This document shows positions 50,101 to 60,234 of a stretch of DNA of 64,000 bases, piece by piece; the first letter of the stretch is position 1; the number at the start of each line of letters is the position of its first letter. The DNA is taken from assembly GCA_020226215.1 (NCBI GenBank), contig CM035226.1, positions 88,994,895-89,058,894 on the forward strand. The letters are read 5' to 3'. Under the pieces are notes generated by a model, which was given only the letters and a program-made list of their open reading frames with translations, was not told the DNA's origin and ran no database searches. The DNA is from Sindora glabra (taxonomy: Eukaryota > Streptophyta > Magnoliopsida > Fabales > Fabaceae). Both the position numbers and the translations under genes were made by a program.

Positions 50101-51920
50101 TGACGGGATTTGACACCTGATTTATTATAAAATGCAACTTGAAATATAAGCTAGCGATCGAAAAAAATGACTACCACTATATATATATATATATATATAT
50201 TGAGTGAAGTATCCAATCATTCAATTTTAGAGTCAATGGGACAGCTCAATCATCCAACCTAATTGTTATTTTAAAAAAAAAATTATTTTTATTTATGACA
50301 TAATTTGATTCAATATTTAATCCACTTTTAAAACATTGTTTACTATAGTAAGTAAATATTTATGAAATTTACTAACAGGTATACAATTTGTATTTATTAT
50401 TATATGTATCTTTCTTTTTATGATAGATTTATACGAAAATTTCTGAAGAAGGAAAGAGTGACCAACAGATGATGAATATATCGGGCATATTTATTTTTGA
50501 CTGAATGGCATTTTCTCGAATTATTTGAAATATTGATATATCAGTGACCTAAAAATCAAAAATATTTTTCGATAAAAAATACAAAACAAAAGAAATTATT
50601 GAGAAGGAATTGAAAATAAAAACGTCACTTTTATAGGATGTATAAGTTTTCAGGCCAGATACATTTATCAGATATCAAAATGATCATCATATTTCAATAA
50701 ATGAGCAAATAAAATAAACCGTATTTCATCTGTTATTGTTTAATTATATATTAAAATACAATGTGGTCACGATTCATGAGAAGTTTTGAACACTTAACCT
50801 CCACTTTCAAAGTATGCATTTTCATAATAATTAACAAAAGAAAACGATTACACTCACAACTACTATTTAGAGACATATCTTCATAACTACGCACATAATA
50901 TATATTTTTTTAATAAAAAATTGACCTGATTTACATTAAAAAGTGAGATTTTTCAACAAAAAAGACGGCATTTCCACAACTACTCAATGGAAAAAGACAG
51001 TACCTCCGCGTGTTTCAGTCAAAAATTGAAATTTAACCCATCTTCACGCTGTCTTTGGAGGGTTGGTACACGCAGCTCCAGCTTTGTGATTGATCAATTA
51101 ATTAAAAATTGAAATCTAACGGCACATGAATTTGATTTTTTTTTTAAAGAATTTTATTCAACAATAAATTTTTATGTACATATATTAGATGAATTTTTAT
51201 GGGAAAAAGGAAAAGAAAGAAAACTTTTTCTGCACGCTTTTTTTATAGTTGTACACATAACGCGTTTTGCTTCAAATTGACCAGACTCATATCAAATAGC
51301 CAAATTTGACCTCAAATTTTGCCATTTGTAAAATTATACATGAAAATATTGAACAAATAAATATGGAAATAGCTTTATTTCCAAGAAAAATGATGAAATT
51401 TCACGTAAATTTTAAGTTTTACTGGTGACAACGATTCTTATAAACTAAAAAAGAAAAAAAAATTACTTTCATTCATCGTTTTTGTGGTGGCAAAACTTCC
51501 ATGGAAACCAATGATTGAGATCCATTCCAGGTTATAATATTACCTCCATTGAGCCAAAGAAGAAGAGGCAACGTCTCCTTAGACTGCTGAGCTTCAACAA
51601 AATAGTAATAGAACGCCCGCCCTGCCGTCTTGTCCACAGTGACGTAGCCACCGTACTGAGAAAACTCTACATTCGGCTGCCCAGGCAACTTTCCCAATCT
51701 TATCTTTCTCCTTCAACCCCTCTTGAGAAGAAACTATATTTTCAATATTCTCAAATTCTTCCACCTTAAATAGGCTCTGGCCGCTTCCGGCGCTTGCCGG
51801 CCGGAACTTGAAGCCAAGGCCTTGCTCCTTCATCCTTCCGCGGATTTCAGCCACAAAGAAAGAAAGAAATATGTGAACTGATAGATGAAGAAGAAGGCAG
51901 CGAGTAGATTCCTTGGCCAT
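43082..51920 (-). CDS. Serine carboxypeptidase-like protein (SCPL40-like), 7 exons, one frameshift in exon 1
   Basis: A plant serine carboxypeptidase of family S10, which normally removes C-terminal residues from peptides in the vacuole or wall; some relatives act as acyltransferases. Seven exons (51544-51920, 49614-49721, 49074-49348, 45974-46234, 45080-45288, 43906-44011, 43082-43243) join in compatible phases. With one base of exon 1 skipped they give 498 residues, a normal length. Visible are a hydrophobic signal peptide (about 7-26), L-P-G-Q-P, Q-Y-G-G-Y, W-L-N-G, the catalytic Ser222 in G-E-S-Y-A-G-H, Asp in S-G-D-I-D-G (412/414, the second usually catalytic) and His467 in A-G-H-E-V-P. 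As written, an extra base at 51689-51695 diverts the frame to a stop near 51594 (about 108 residues). Otherwise it looks under selection, so a recent pseudogene or a sequence error are both possible. SCPL40-like is my best family guess. Confidence 0.9.
43906..44011 (-). CDS. SCPL exon 6 (catalytic Asp)
   Basis: 106 bp, acceptor ATGGGCAG|TGGGG, donor GAG|GTAATT. Completes S-G-D-I-D-G-R-V-P and continues T-S-T-K-Y-S-I and W-H-P-W. Confidence 0.92.
45080..45288 (-). CDS. SCPL exon 5
   Basis: 209 bp, acceptor TATTGCAG|GCAATC, donor TTCAG|GTAAAA. Contains D-P-C-S, Y-M-N-R-A-D-V-Q-E-A-M-H-A-N and W-E-P-C-S, ending R-V-W-I-F; the following serine codon is split. Confidence 0.92.
45800..45858. repeat. 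(AT)n microsatellite, SCPL intron 4
   Basis: About 29 AT units. Other AT runs in the gene lie at 46928-46952, 47107-47161 (intron 3) and 50179-50200 (intron 1). Confidence 0.9.
45974..46234 (-). CDS. SCPL exon 4
   Basis: 261 bp (87 codons), acceptor ACATGTAG|GTTGG, donor TCT|GTAAGT. Starts V-G-N-A, then D-E-S-D-I-I-G-M-Y-D-F and S-H-A-I-I-S-D-E; later I-Y-N-I-Y-A-P-L-C. It covers the insertion domain and part of the linker region of plant carboxypeptidases. Confidence 0.9.
46762..47161. repeat. Tandem duplication within SCPL intron 3
   Basis: 46762-46952 and 46970-47161 both read TGGAATCAAATTGAAATTGAA ... GTAAGAGGTCATTTGGCTCTT ... AGTGATAATCCATTTAAT and each ends in a (TA)n run. The second copy lacks about 30 bp (the CTGGGTACGATACTTG segment) and has a longer TA run. 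Confidence 0.9.
47470..47780. other. GC-richer island in SCPL intron 3
   Basis: Much less AT-rich than the rest of the intron (CACACCCGGAGCACCG, GGACCTCCCACTATG). A 66-codon plus-strand frame occurs but matches no family I know. It may be an old insertion. Confidence 0.3.
49074..49348 (-). CDS. SCPL exon 3 (nucleophile Ser)
   Basis: 275 bp; acceptor TTTGAAG|CTGCC, donor ATCTTG|GTATGG. Encodes N-V-L-F-L-E-S-P-A-G-V-G-F-S-Y, then N-W-L-E-R-F-P-E-Y and G-E-S-Y-A-G-H with the catalytic serine. Ends phase 0 after L-K-G-I-L. Confidence 0.92.
49614..49721 (-). CDS. SCPL exon 2
   Basis: 108 bp; acceptor TTTTTCAG|GTCCAGG, donor TATG|GTATTT. Encodes the oxyanion-hole segment P-G-C-S-S-L-G-Y-G and E-L-G-P-F-R, ending in the R-Y-P-W-N region. 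Both ends are phase 1. Confidence 0.9.
49722..51543 (-). other. SCPL intron 1 (1.8 kb)
   Basis: Begins GTAATA and ends TTTTTCAG. It holds AT-rich sequence, an AT microsatellite (50179-50200) and two less AT-rich patches (49850-49920, 51000-51095). No embedded gene recognised. Confidence 0.6.
51544..51920 (-). CDS. SCPL exon 1
   Basis: Starts at ATG 51918-51920, followed by a basic stretch and a hydrophobic signal segment (L-L-L-H-L-S-V-H-I-F-L-S-F-F-V-A). Ends W-L-N-G then G|GTAATA. The 377-bp length is one base too long for the phase of exon 2, which independently supports a 1-bp insertion. An upstream in-frame ATG (52016) would put a poor I-Y-I-Y repeat first and is not preferred. Confidence 0.9.
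51689..51695 (-). other. Single-base frameshift site in SCPL exon 1
   Basis: The minus strand reads ATTGGGAAAGTTGCC. The frame from the ATG reads K-D-K-I-G-K and then leaves the family pattern; the frame one base later reads L-P-G-Q-P and follows the family to the exon end. One surplus base lies in the GGGAAAG run. Confidence 0.85.
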
Positions 51921-51989
51921 AATGTGTTTGAGAAAATGTGGCAAAGAGAACAGGGATGTATTTCTGTGTGTAGGAGGTGAAATGAAAGG

Positions 51990-52008
51990 TATATATATAT
52001 ATATATAT
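51990..52008 (-). promoter_or_regulatory. (TA)n run, possible TATA region of the SCPL gene
   Basis: A TATATA run lies 70-88 bp upstream of the ATG on the minus strand, followed by a CT/AC-rich stretch that could be the short 5' leader. Position suits a core promoter, but a microsatellite without function is equally possible. Confidence 0.35.
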
Positions 52009-52109
52009 GGAATCAATCCAGAGCAGATTGTATCTGTGTTTGTATGTATACATGATATATATCAGTATGGAGGGAGAGACTAATATACAGGAAGTTTCCA
52101 CAAAGGATC

Positions 52110-53385
52110 ATATTGGATGATTTGATATTTTATATGTTTTTTCTTTTAATAATTTATAACGATGTGGACGAAGGAGAGGCCTTGATGTAAAGTGGTCTAA
52201 TCCTCTCTAAACCCCACGCATAATGAGAGTTGCGTGCACCGGGCATTGAATTGGCTATGAATCATGTTAGGCCATGTGTTGGCATTTTGTGGGGTGCATG
52301 GTCCGTTTATAGCATGTATATGCAAGAAAGAGCATTTTATATTCAAATGACATATTAATTGTCGGATAATTAATATAATTTTTATTAACGTACTATCTTA
52401 TATGTGTAAAATATGAGATTTAAAATTAAATTTTAAATATAAATTAATAATTATCATTAAATATAAAATAATAAAATAAAATTATAAAATTTAATTTAAT
52501 AAATATAAAAAAATTTAAAATTTAATATCAAATATATTTTTGATACTTATAATATTTTTCTTATAAAATACGAAAACATAGTAATAGTTTAGTTTTGAAA
52601 AATATTTACAGCCACCTATGTTAAATTGCCAAGATGGGTTGACGGGTATTTATGGCCTTGTCATTGAATAGCTGGAGCTTGAAGTTGTGAACCACATGTA
52701 TTTAACTGCGGAAAATTTATGCTTTGATTAAGTCTGCGTACTTGCTATTCCATAAATAAATTTTAATTAGTATTAACTTCTTCCATTTTTAATATTTCAA
52801 ATTTTGAAAAATTAAAATTTTTAACACGCATCAATTTTGTAAAAATGATGAATCGTATCCAATTATAAATTTTTATGATTTTTAATGTCTTAAAGTTTCA
52901 AAAATTAATTTTTTTAAAAGAAATATATCTCAAACATAACATGTCCATACTCCTACCCACCTATCTAACAATTAGAATGTAGTTACAAATTTCAATATCT
53001 TGAAATTTTGAAAAATATAATTTTCAATGCATTTTAGTTAGCAAAATTGACAATTGTCTGTTTTCTATTAGATGAAAGTGAGGACACTTGTTATTCTTGG
53101 GCTATACAAGAATTTTTCATTTTTATAGGCATGATCTCACAAAACTTACAAATAGTCAATAAAATGAGCTCAATTAGCCATTATTTCAAATTTTTAATAT
53201 GCATATGTTTGACAAAACAAACAAATGATCAATAAAGGTATTGAATAAGGTTGGGACAAATGTAACAGTTAAAACATTTACTCTATGTTTGGATTTTTCA
53301 AAAAAAAAGTGGAAAGAAAATGCATTAAAAAAAGGTTGAAAATAAGTTTTCTAGTATCGTATGTTATGGAAAACTAACATTGAGA
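52110..53385. other. AT-rich sequence upstream of the SCPL gene
   Basis: No second gene recognised. Frames such as 53047-53235 have no recognisable domain. Confidence 0.4.
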
Positions 53386-53389
53386 AATC

Positions 53390-53619
53390 TCATTATTTCC
53401 AATAGATTTTTCCATCTAAACCAACAAAAAATCCATCAAAAATCCAATTTTTTGATGGATTTGGAACTGGAAATGTGTGATTGGCAATTTGCTCATCAAA
53501 AGTTTCTTTTCAATGGAGAAAAAGGTGACTAAAAATCAATCCCTCAAAAAAATTTCCATTAGAAATAGTGAAAATATTTCTTAAAAAAAATCCATTAGAA
53601 ATAGCATTTTTTAGTAATG
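53390..53619. mobile_element. CACTA-type transposon end
   Basis: The right edge reads GCATTTTTTAGTAATG (53604-53619), matching 14 of 16 bases with GCATTTTCTAGTAGTG at 59295-59310 in the same orientation. Before it are repeated TCCATTAGAAATAG and CCATCAAAAATCC words, as in a CACTA subterminal region. Confidence 0.45.
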
Positions 53620-54559
53620 CCTATAGATGCAACTAATGTATATAAATTTAAAATTAATAAATAATTCAAAACTATAATTTAAAATTAAAGAGATACATAA
53701 ATATCAAATAAATAAATCATATAAAATCATTAAATTTAAATACAATATGTCCAATAAAAAAAATAAAAATACATAAAAAAGTCATTCCAAGTCCAATAAG
53801 TCGAAATCATTATTCTAGATGTCCTTACTGTTTACACCAAGTTGGGTTAGAGGAGTTTGAGAACAGGAAAGGCCTCTCAATAATCCAATAGGCATGTGCT
53901 ATTTATATGTTGGTGCTAGGCACATTAGTGGAGGTAGCAACATATATTGGTTATATTCACATGGAGGTTGGGGAGTTGCCTATGTCTACTACCATTACTA
54001 TGTCTAAATGGCTTGATTTCAATCACCTTTTGCTTAAGTAAGGTGGCCTTCTCCATCAGGTGAGACACCTAAGCCACATGAATGCACTTAGAGTTTGCTA
54101 TAGTAATGGAGGATGTCATCCCTTCAATAGGAACCTTTAAACCCAACATATTTGCTTAACTTTTCTTTAAACCTCCAGTTGTCTCCATTCATATGTCTAA
54201 GCTAGAAGGGTTAGTTGTCCCTCTAATAGATGATCCCCTTTATCTATCCTATGTTGCATCTTAACTTAAGTGAGCTCCTCATTCTTCCTCGTGAAGGCCT
54301 GTTACATATAATTGGACATTTAATTAGTAACTTGAAGTTGAAAAAATTTAAGTTAAATGAAATGTCATTTACTGTGTAACTCTTGGGGACACCCACTGCT
54401 AATCCTTCTTTATGAGATAGATGTGACAAAACAACCTATCCACGGAAAGGCCCCTTCCTAGTAACAGCAATCTGTGTGTACAAAAATGGAAATATTAATG
54501 CAATTATTACTTAAAAATATATAAATTAACTGATAATTAACTAAATTGAAGTTAAAAAT

Positions 54560-54860
54560 AAGTTATACATACCATGCAAAGTCGATGCTCCACCACTAGA
54601 GTAAAACCTCCTAGTATGTAGGATAACTTTTTCCTTATAACATTTGAAGCCCTACTCCTTCTATTTTGCTTGAATTTTAGGCAAGCTTTGAGTCCTCTTA
54701 GTATTTGTAAAGCCCCTCCCACTTTGTATCCCTAATCCAATTGCTTTGAGCTAGTCTATTCTTACTCACCTCATCCATAATATCTTTAAATTTCATGGAA
54801 CTCTTATAGTTGAAATTTTCCACATCAATTGCTTATAAGAAAGGTTCCACATGTAATAAG
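54560..54860 (-). pseudogene. Plant CACTA (Ptta/En/Spm-type) transposase fragment
   Basis: The minus strand reads M-K-F-K-D-I-M-D-E-V-S-K-N-R-L-A-Q-S-N. After a frameshift it reads R-S-R-A-S-N-V-I-R-K-K-L-S-Y with G-G-F-T and V-E-H-R following. The N-R-x-S-R/N-R-A-S plus (T)G-G-S plus E-H pattern is typical of the plant En/Spm transposase family (transposase_24). Stops are frequent and the fragment ends at a possible donor TG|GTATGT. It is dead. Confidence 0.5.
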
Positions 54861-55099
54861 TAAAACTCAATTCAATATTTAATTTCTTTCTATTTGAATT
54901 CTTTATTTTTAAGTTTCAAGATATTTATTTTAAACAACTCTAGTATCTAAATTCCTAATTAAACAAATTTTAAGTAAAAAAATAATTATTTGCATTTTTT
55001 ACTATTTAAATGTTGTCTATTTTACCTTATGATAAAATTCAAGAATTTAATAATTTTTCCATTGATATTATAATTACATTTATTTAGTTAGAGTGTTGT

Positions 55100-57233
55100 T
55101 TCACAATTTAGTTAAATGCTTTTTAGAAAGTCTATAAAGTTTGAGATATTTATTTTAAGCTCCTAAATTTATTGAATTATTATAGGAATTATTAAAAATG
55201 AAGAAGAGATTAAAAAAATGAATTGGAGGCAAATAGCTTAGATTAAAAGGGAATGGATTTGATAAGTAAGAATGAACGGTCAAGATTAAAAAAAATGAGC
55301 TCATGGTATACCTAAAACACACAAACAAAACTTTTACTCCTTTTTATATTTTTTTCCCTTTTTCTCTTTTTCTCTCTAGCACTCCACCTACCGCCTGTGT
55401 CATCTATGTCCCTCACCTTCATATTTCTCTTTCTTTCCCTTTATTCATCATTTACAATACCATTGTTCTTTTACTTCTAACTATTATTGCTTGGCATGCC
55501 TCTTCTTCGATCACTATTAGAGCTACAAAAAGCATAACTAATCTTGGTTGTAGAATAGGGTTTTAGGACATTCTTCTAGCATGTAAGCCTAAAGGTGCTT
55601 AACAAACCTAAGGCTTGCAAGCTTAGTGAATTAATTTATGGGTTTTTTGCAAACTAGCTATACCAAAAATGGGCTTATGAAAAAGCAAGCATGAATTGGC
55701 TGATTTTACATGGACTGGATCCACATGACTGCAAATTAACTGCTTTTTTAAGGAAAAAGTAGGTTGATTTGTAGGCTTGTAATATAGACTAGACCAATCA
55801 AAATAGGTCCATTTAAAATCTAAGCCCTAGTGGACTAAGCTCTCACGAACTTTGGCCTTGTTCAATCCATAAAGCTCGTTAAGCATCCTTATGCAAGCCA
55901 TCATAATTTTTGCCATTGTTGAGATGGTGGAAGCTTATTTAGGTCAAGTAACGAGTTTTGAAGCATTATATATTAATATTTTCACTTGATTAAGCTAAAA
56001 TTAGAAGCCTTTATGCATATAAATATATCAATTTTCTTGTTTTAGTTTTTGAAAAATAAAAAGATGAAAGCTTAGTTTACAAAAATGTCATGGTTAGAAC
56101 TTAAAATAGAAATTTTTTAAGGAAAAATAGTTAATATCATATTACTTATAATTTATTCCTTTAGATTGGTGAATATGAGGAAAATAAAACAAATACTTAA
56201 ATGCTTTGGAAAATTCTTGGATGGATCAAGCGAGTGTATATCATACCTTAAATTAATATTCTGCTTAAATATGTGTTTCCTCTCATATACACACACAAGG
56301 ACACACACATAGACATACTTATGTTTATATACAAATCAAAGGATTTATATAACCTTTTAATTGTAACTAAGCTTTCATTTTTATATGTATTTAAAAAGCT
56401 GTAAATTGATCATCAATTATTACTTAACTTACCATAATGCTTGTTGATGTATCTTATATACTTGAGTTATTTCTTCTTCTTTTTTTTGTAATATGCAAGT
56501 AGTTGCTTCTTTGAGGCTATGCAATGAAGGCATAACATTATTGATATTGGGTTATGATGTGTTATAAGAATGTTTATGTAAACTTGTTAATTACTATTGA
56601 TTGATTATATTGTTAATACTATATTTGGAATGTGTTCATTAAATTATAATGAAAAATGATATGGTATGAATGATGCCATTAGACATGCTTGATATGAAAT
56701 AAAAGGCTGGGTATAAAATCTAGTAAATTAACACTAATTAATTTATTTGCCTAAATTCAAATATTCTTTAAGTAAATTTCAAACATTGGTTGTATGTAGA
56801 TACGTACTCACTAAGTTTATATAACTTATTCTTTCCTTGATTTTAAACATTTTAGGTGCAACTTGAATCATCAAATTAAATTGCTTAAAGGGAAGTTAGG
56901 CATTTCGGTTAAAGAATTTGACAGTTTAGGAGATGTCGATGTAAATTAAATCTTAGTGCAAATTGTATGTTTCATGTTGCTTATTTTTTAAGTATGGCTA
57001 ATTATTAGTACTTATTAGTTAAGATATAAGTTTATGTCCTAGGATAGGTGACCTTACTAAAGTGTTCACAAATAAAGAAAATTTTGTCCATTCATTTTCT
57101 TAAAGGATTTGAGTCACAGTTTAGTGCTCACAGAAATGAAAGCATTTTTGTTAGGTTGGCGTAGTTAGTTAGTCAAGCTAATGGAACTAGTTAATAAGCT
57201 TCTTGTCGATTATGATCAACGTGGATCATGACA
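55100..57233 (+). repeat. Tekay/Del-like LTR relic
   Basis: Same landmark order as the 31.9-36.56 kb relic: ATGAAGAAGAG and AGATTAAAAGGGAATGGATTT, then a CT-rich tract (55335-55450). Later come GTACTCACTAAGTTTATATAACTTA (about 56805), AGGTGCAACTTGAATCATC (56855) and the end GTGGATCATGACA (57233). Left boundary and target duplication are unclear. The frame at 55303-55566 is a pyrimidine-tract artefact. Confidence 0.5.
55590..55910 (+). repeat. Decayed relative of the GGTGTTAAATGGGCC repeat
   Basis: Starts AAAGGTGCTTAACAAACC and carries GGCTTGCAAGCTTAG, ATGGGCTTATG and AAGCTCGTTAAGC words like the repeat at 36565-36865 read on its minus strand. It sits inside the Tekay-like LTR. Confidence 0.35.
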
Positions 57234-57891
57234 TAATCCTTCCATAGTTTCAAGAAAAAATATTAGAATAGTTAGTTAGGAAGGAAAAATTGTTATAACA
57301 AATTAACTAAACAATGATCGAAAAAATATAAATTAATGCCTTACCCAAACACATAAAAAAAGTCATTTATTAGGGCTACAAAATGGCAAGCCAAGTGGGC
57401 CATATGTCATTGTACTTACTTTTATGATTTAATGAGCTCTTCAATAAGGAATAACCTATTGCAAAAATAACCAATAATGTTAATTACCATATTAATCAAC
57501 AAAATTAAGAAATTGAAATAAGCAAAATGCATTGAAAAGACTATGTACCTATTCCTATAGAGTATGACACTCTCCCTAACACTAAGAACAAGTTAGTTGA
57601 GGAGTAGGGGCATATCAAATGCCCTCAAAAAAGATCATAATGTTAGGGTGGATCTTGCAACCATGCAATATTGCTTATATATAGCCTTGCTCAGCGAAAG
57701 CTACAATGTCAATGACTGGGCCAGTCCTCCACTAACACTAGGTGTGGGCACAAATGTATACTTAGAAGGAATGTAAGTGAGTGTTAATGACCATTAGTAG
57801 GACTGCCTCATCCTGGTGATCAACATCCACCATGTCCTTATCCTATCATCTATCATTAAAAAATGAAGCATGTTTTTTATTAATCATTGTA

Positions 57892-58440
57892 CAATTAACT
57901 AAATAAGTTAACTAATTAAACACTTACAATATTTAATCACTAAATAATTAACTAAGTAAAAAACCTTGAACTTATAAAATTATCTATTACTTATTCTAAC
58001 TAGGTAAATAAAAAAATTAAGCAATTAACTAAATAAGTTAACTGATTAAATATTTATAATATTTAATTACTAAATAATTAATTAAGTAAAAAAGTCCCAA
58101 ACTTGTAAATTACCTATTCTATCTATGTAAATAAACTAATTCAGTAATAAACTAAATAAGTAACTGATCAAATTAAATATGAAATATTTATAATATTTAA
58201 TATCTAAATAATTAACTAAGTAAAAAAACCTTGAACTAAAACTTATCTATTCTGCTTGTATAAATAAATTAATTAAGCAACTATCTAAATAAGTGAACTA
58301 ATTAAACCTTTATAATATTTAACCATAAAATAATTAACTAAATGAAAAAAGCCTAAGTAAATAAATTAACAAATTAAATGTTTATAATATTTAATTACTA
58401 AATAATTAACTAAATGAAAAATCTCAAAGTTATAAAACTA
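57892..58440. repeat. Minisatellite, ~123-133-bp unit, about 4-5 copies
   Basis: Units start near 57892, 58022, 58145 and 58278, with a shortened unit from about 58354. Each carries (A)ACTAAATAAG(T)TAAC, then a TATAATATTTAAT segment, CTAAATAATTAACTAA and a YCTATTC segment. Degenerate traces continue to about 58800. Confidence 0.85.
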
Positions 58441-59079
58441 CCTATTCCAATTAAGTAAATAAATGAACTGAGTAATAAATTGTTTTAATTAACTAAACCT
58501 TTCCAGTTAACTAAATAAAATAAATCCAATATTCAAAATAATATATTCTAAATAAGTTCATATATTGAGCAATTAATTAAATAAATATTTCTAATTAATG
58601 ATACTAAATAATTAGTTAAATCATTTAACCCTTAACATATGAAATTAACTATTTTAATTAAGTAAATACATTAACTGATCATCAAACTATTCTAATTAAC
58701 TTGGTATTTCTAATTAACTAAACATTTAAAATTATTAAAATTAATAAGCCGTTATAATTAACATATTAATGAAGATAATAAGGCTTTTGAATTAACTAAA
58801 TAAATGAAGCTTTTGTAAGTAAATGGAAGAAATGAACTAGCAACCTCTACTCAAGTACAAAAAAAAGGCTTCTAGAAGATCTTAGGTTAAAATTATACAA
58901 AACTTTCCCAAAAAAAAAGCTAAAATCATTTAGTATAATTAGAAAATAAAATATTAGAAATAATTTAATCAATTTAAAATTTATAAATTTGCCTCTAAAA
59001 TATAAGAATGAAGCTCAAGAGCGGAAAGAACTCCAATGCATACTAAGAGAATTTCAAAAGTGAGGAAGAAGAGATTTTG

Positions 59080-59310
59080 TGCACTATTTCATGTTATTCA
59101 AACTTTCTAATGGATTTTTTGTCGGAAACTATCAGAAGTTCTATGATTTTAAAATAAAATTTATGCTAGGTTTTTGACAACTTTCTAGCAAAATAAATCT
59201 GTAAGAAATAATGAGACTTTTGAATTTGTTCGCGCAATTTCTGATAATTTGCTTTATTTTTTCTGACAAATTAACGACTTACACAAGGAACCTTGCATTT
59301 TCTAGTAGTG
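59080..59310 (-). mobile_element. CACTA terminal and subterminal region
   Basis: The terminus CACTACTAGAAAATGC (minus strand from 59310) matches the CACTA-family hallmark. Subterminal words GTCGGAAACT, TTGACAACTTTC, TGTAAGAAAT and TTTCTGACAAATT repeat a degenerate motif. TAA after the end (59311-59313) may be half of the 3-bp target duplication. Confidence 0.6.
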
Positions 59311-60230
59311 TAAAGATGGAAATAAAAAAGTTAAAATAATGTTTCTAGAATTTGCAAAAACTTTTTCCATCAAATAAATGTAGAAAAGGGGGGGGGAAAC
59401 TTTAAAATTTCAAAATTACATCTTGTAAAATTTATTAAATAACTTTATTGACATGTGATAGAAACAATTTTATCATTTAATAAATTAATTTTATTTTTTA
59501 CTTTTCAGTCAAATTAAAAAATTTAATATATTTATCATTTTCTTTCTATTTATTTTCTATGCATTCAAATAATAAATAAAAAATTATTTTTATATATTTT
59601 CTTTCTATATTTTTTTACTTTTTTTCCCATTCTTTTTCTTATCACATGCAAAAAAAGGGTTAACAAGATAGATTTGAACTCAAGACCCACTGAAGAAGTG
59701 AGAAATAAAAACTCAAAAATATAAGTGTGGAAGTGTAGATAACATTTATAATTATGCTTCTACTTTAGTACTTTCGAATCATTTAGAACAATTGGAGGAA
59801 TAGATCAAGTGGCACAAATTAGTGCCTCTAGGTATAAAAGGATGGGAGTCCCCTCCCCCTACTATACAAGACAAAAAGGAAAAAAAAATTCATTTAAATT
59901 TGTTTTTTAAAGATGTTAGTTCTTAAAATTGGAGAAAAATTAATAATAAAAGAAAGGTTAAATACTATAATTATTTTTAGTAAAATATTATAATTATTTT
60001 TATAAATATATAAATCATGATCGATACAATTATTTTTGTCTTATACACATTAACTAAATATTTTATAATTTGATCTGAACTGGTTATGGATTTTTTTTGT
60101 CCCAATTATCCAAAATATTTCAAGTATTATAATTAAATTTTGTGCATAATATTAAATGTTGCCCATATAAATCAGACTTAGAATAGATTAACATGTTTAT
60201 TAAACCTTCTTATTGTATGAATAATTTCAG
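59311..60230. other. Intergenic, nothing recognised
   Basis: Contains a 9-base G run (59387-59395) and AT-rich sequence. No gene. Confidence 0.4.
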
Positions 60231-60234
60231 GCAT

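Larger units (their letters stand above)
53620..59310 (-). mobile_element. Degenerate CACTA (En/Spm) element complex with insertions
   Basis: The right terminus (minus strand CACTACTAGAAAATGCAAGG from 59310) and the decayed minus-strand transposase at 54560-54860 suggest one CACTA element in minus orientation. A Tekay-like LTR (about 55.1-57.23 kb) appears to have inserted into it, and a minisatellite lies at 57892-58440. The left terminus is not identified, and 53604-53619 faces the wrong way for it. Weak minus-strand coding may continue at 57600-57840. Confidence 0.45.

Noticed and set aside
43082..51920. Alternative explanation of the exon 1 frame change as a tiny intron
   Set aside because: No GT..AG pair of plausible length restores the frame there; a single surplus base does so exactly and agrees with the phase of exon 2.
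51847..52101. 84-codon minus-strand frame upstream of the SCPL start
   Set aside because: Mostly an I-Y-I-Y translation of the TA microsatellite, in another frame than the signal peptide.
55303..55566. 87-codon plus-strand frame
   Set aside because: Pyrimidine-tract translation inside a Tekay-like LTR relic.
57892..58440. Possible CRISPR-like repeat array
   Set aside because: Units are contiguous and degenerate without spacers, and the DNA is plant nuclear; it is a minisatellite.
59655..59710. Possible tRNA-derived SINE B-box (complement of TTTGAACTCAAGACCC)
   Set aside because: No convincing A-box at the right distance, no defined ends or A-tail; may be chance.
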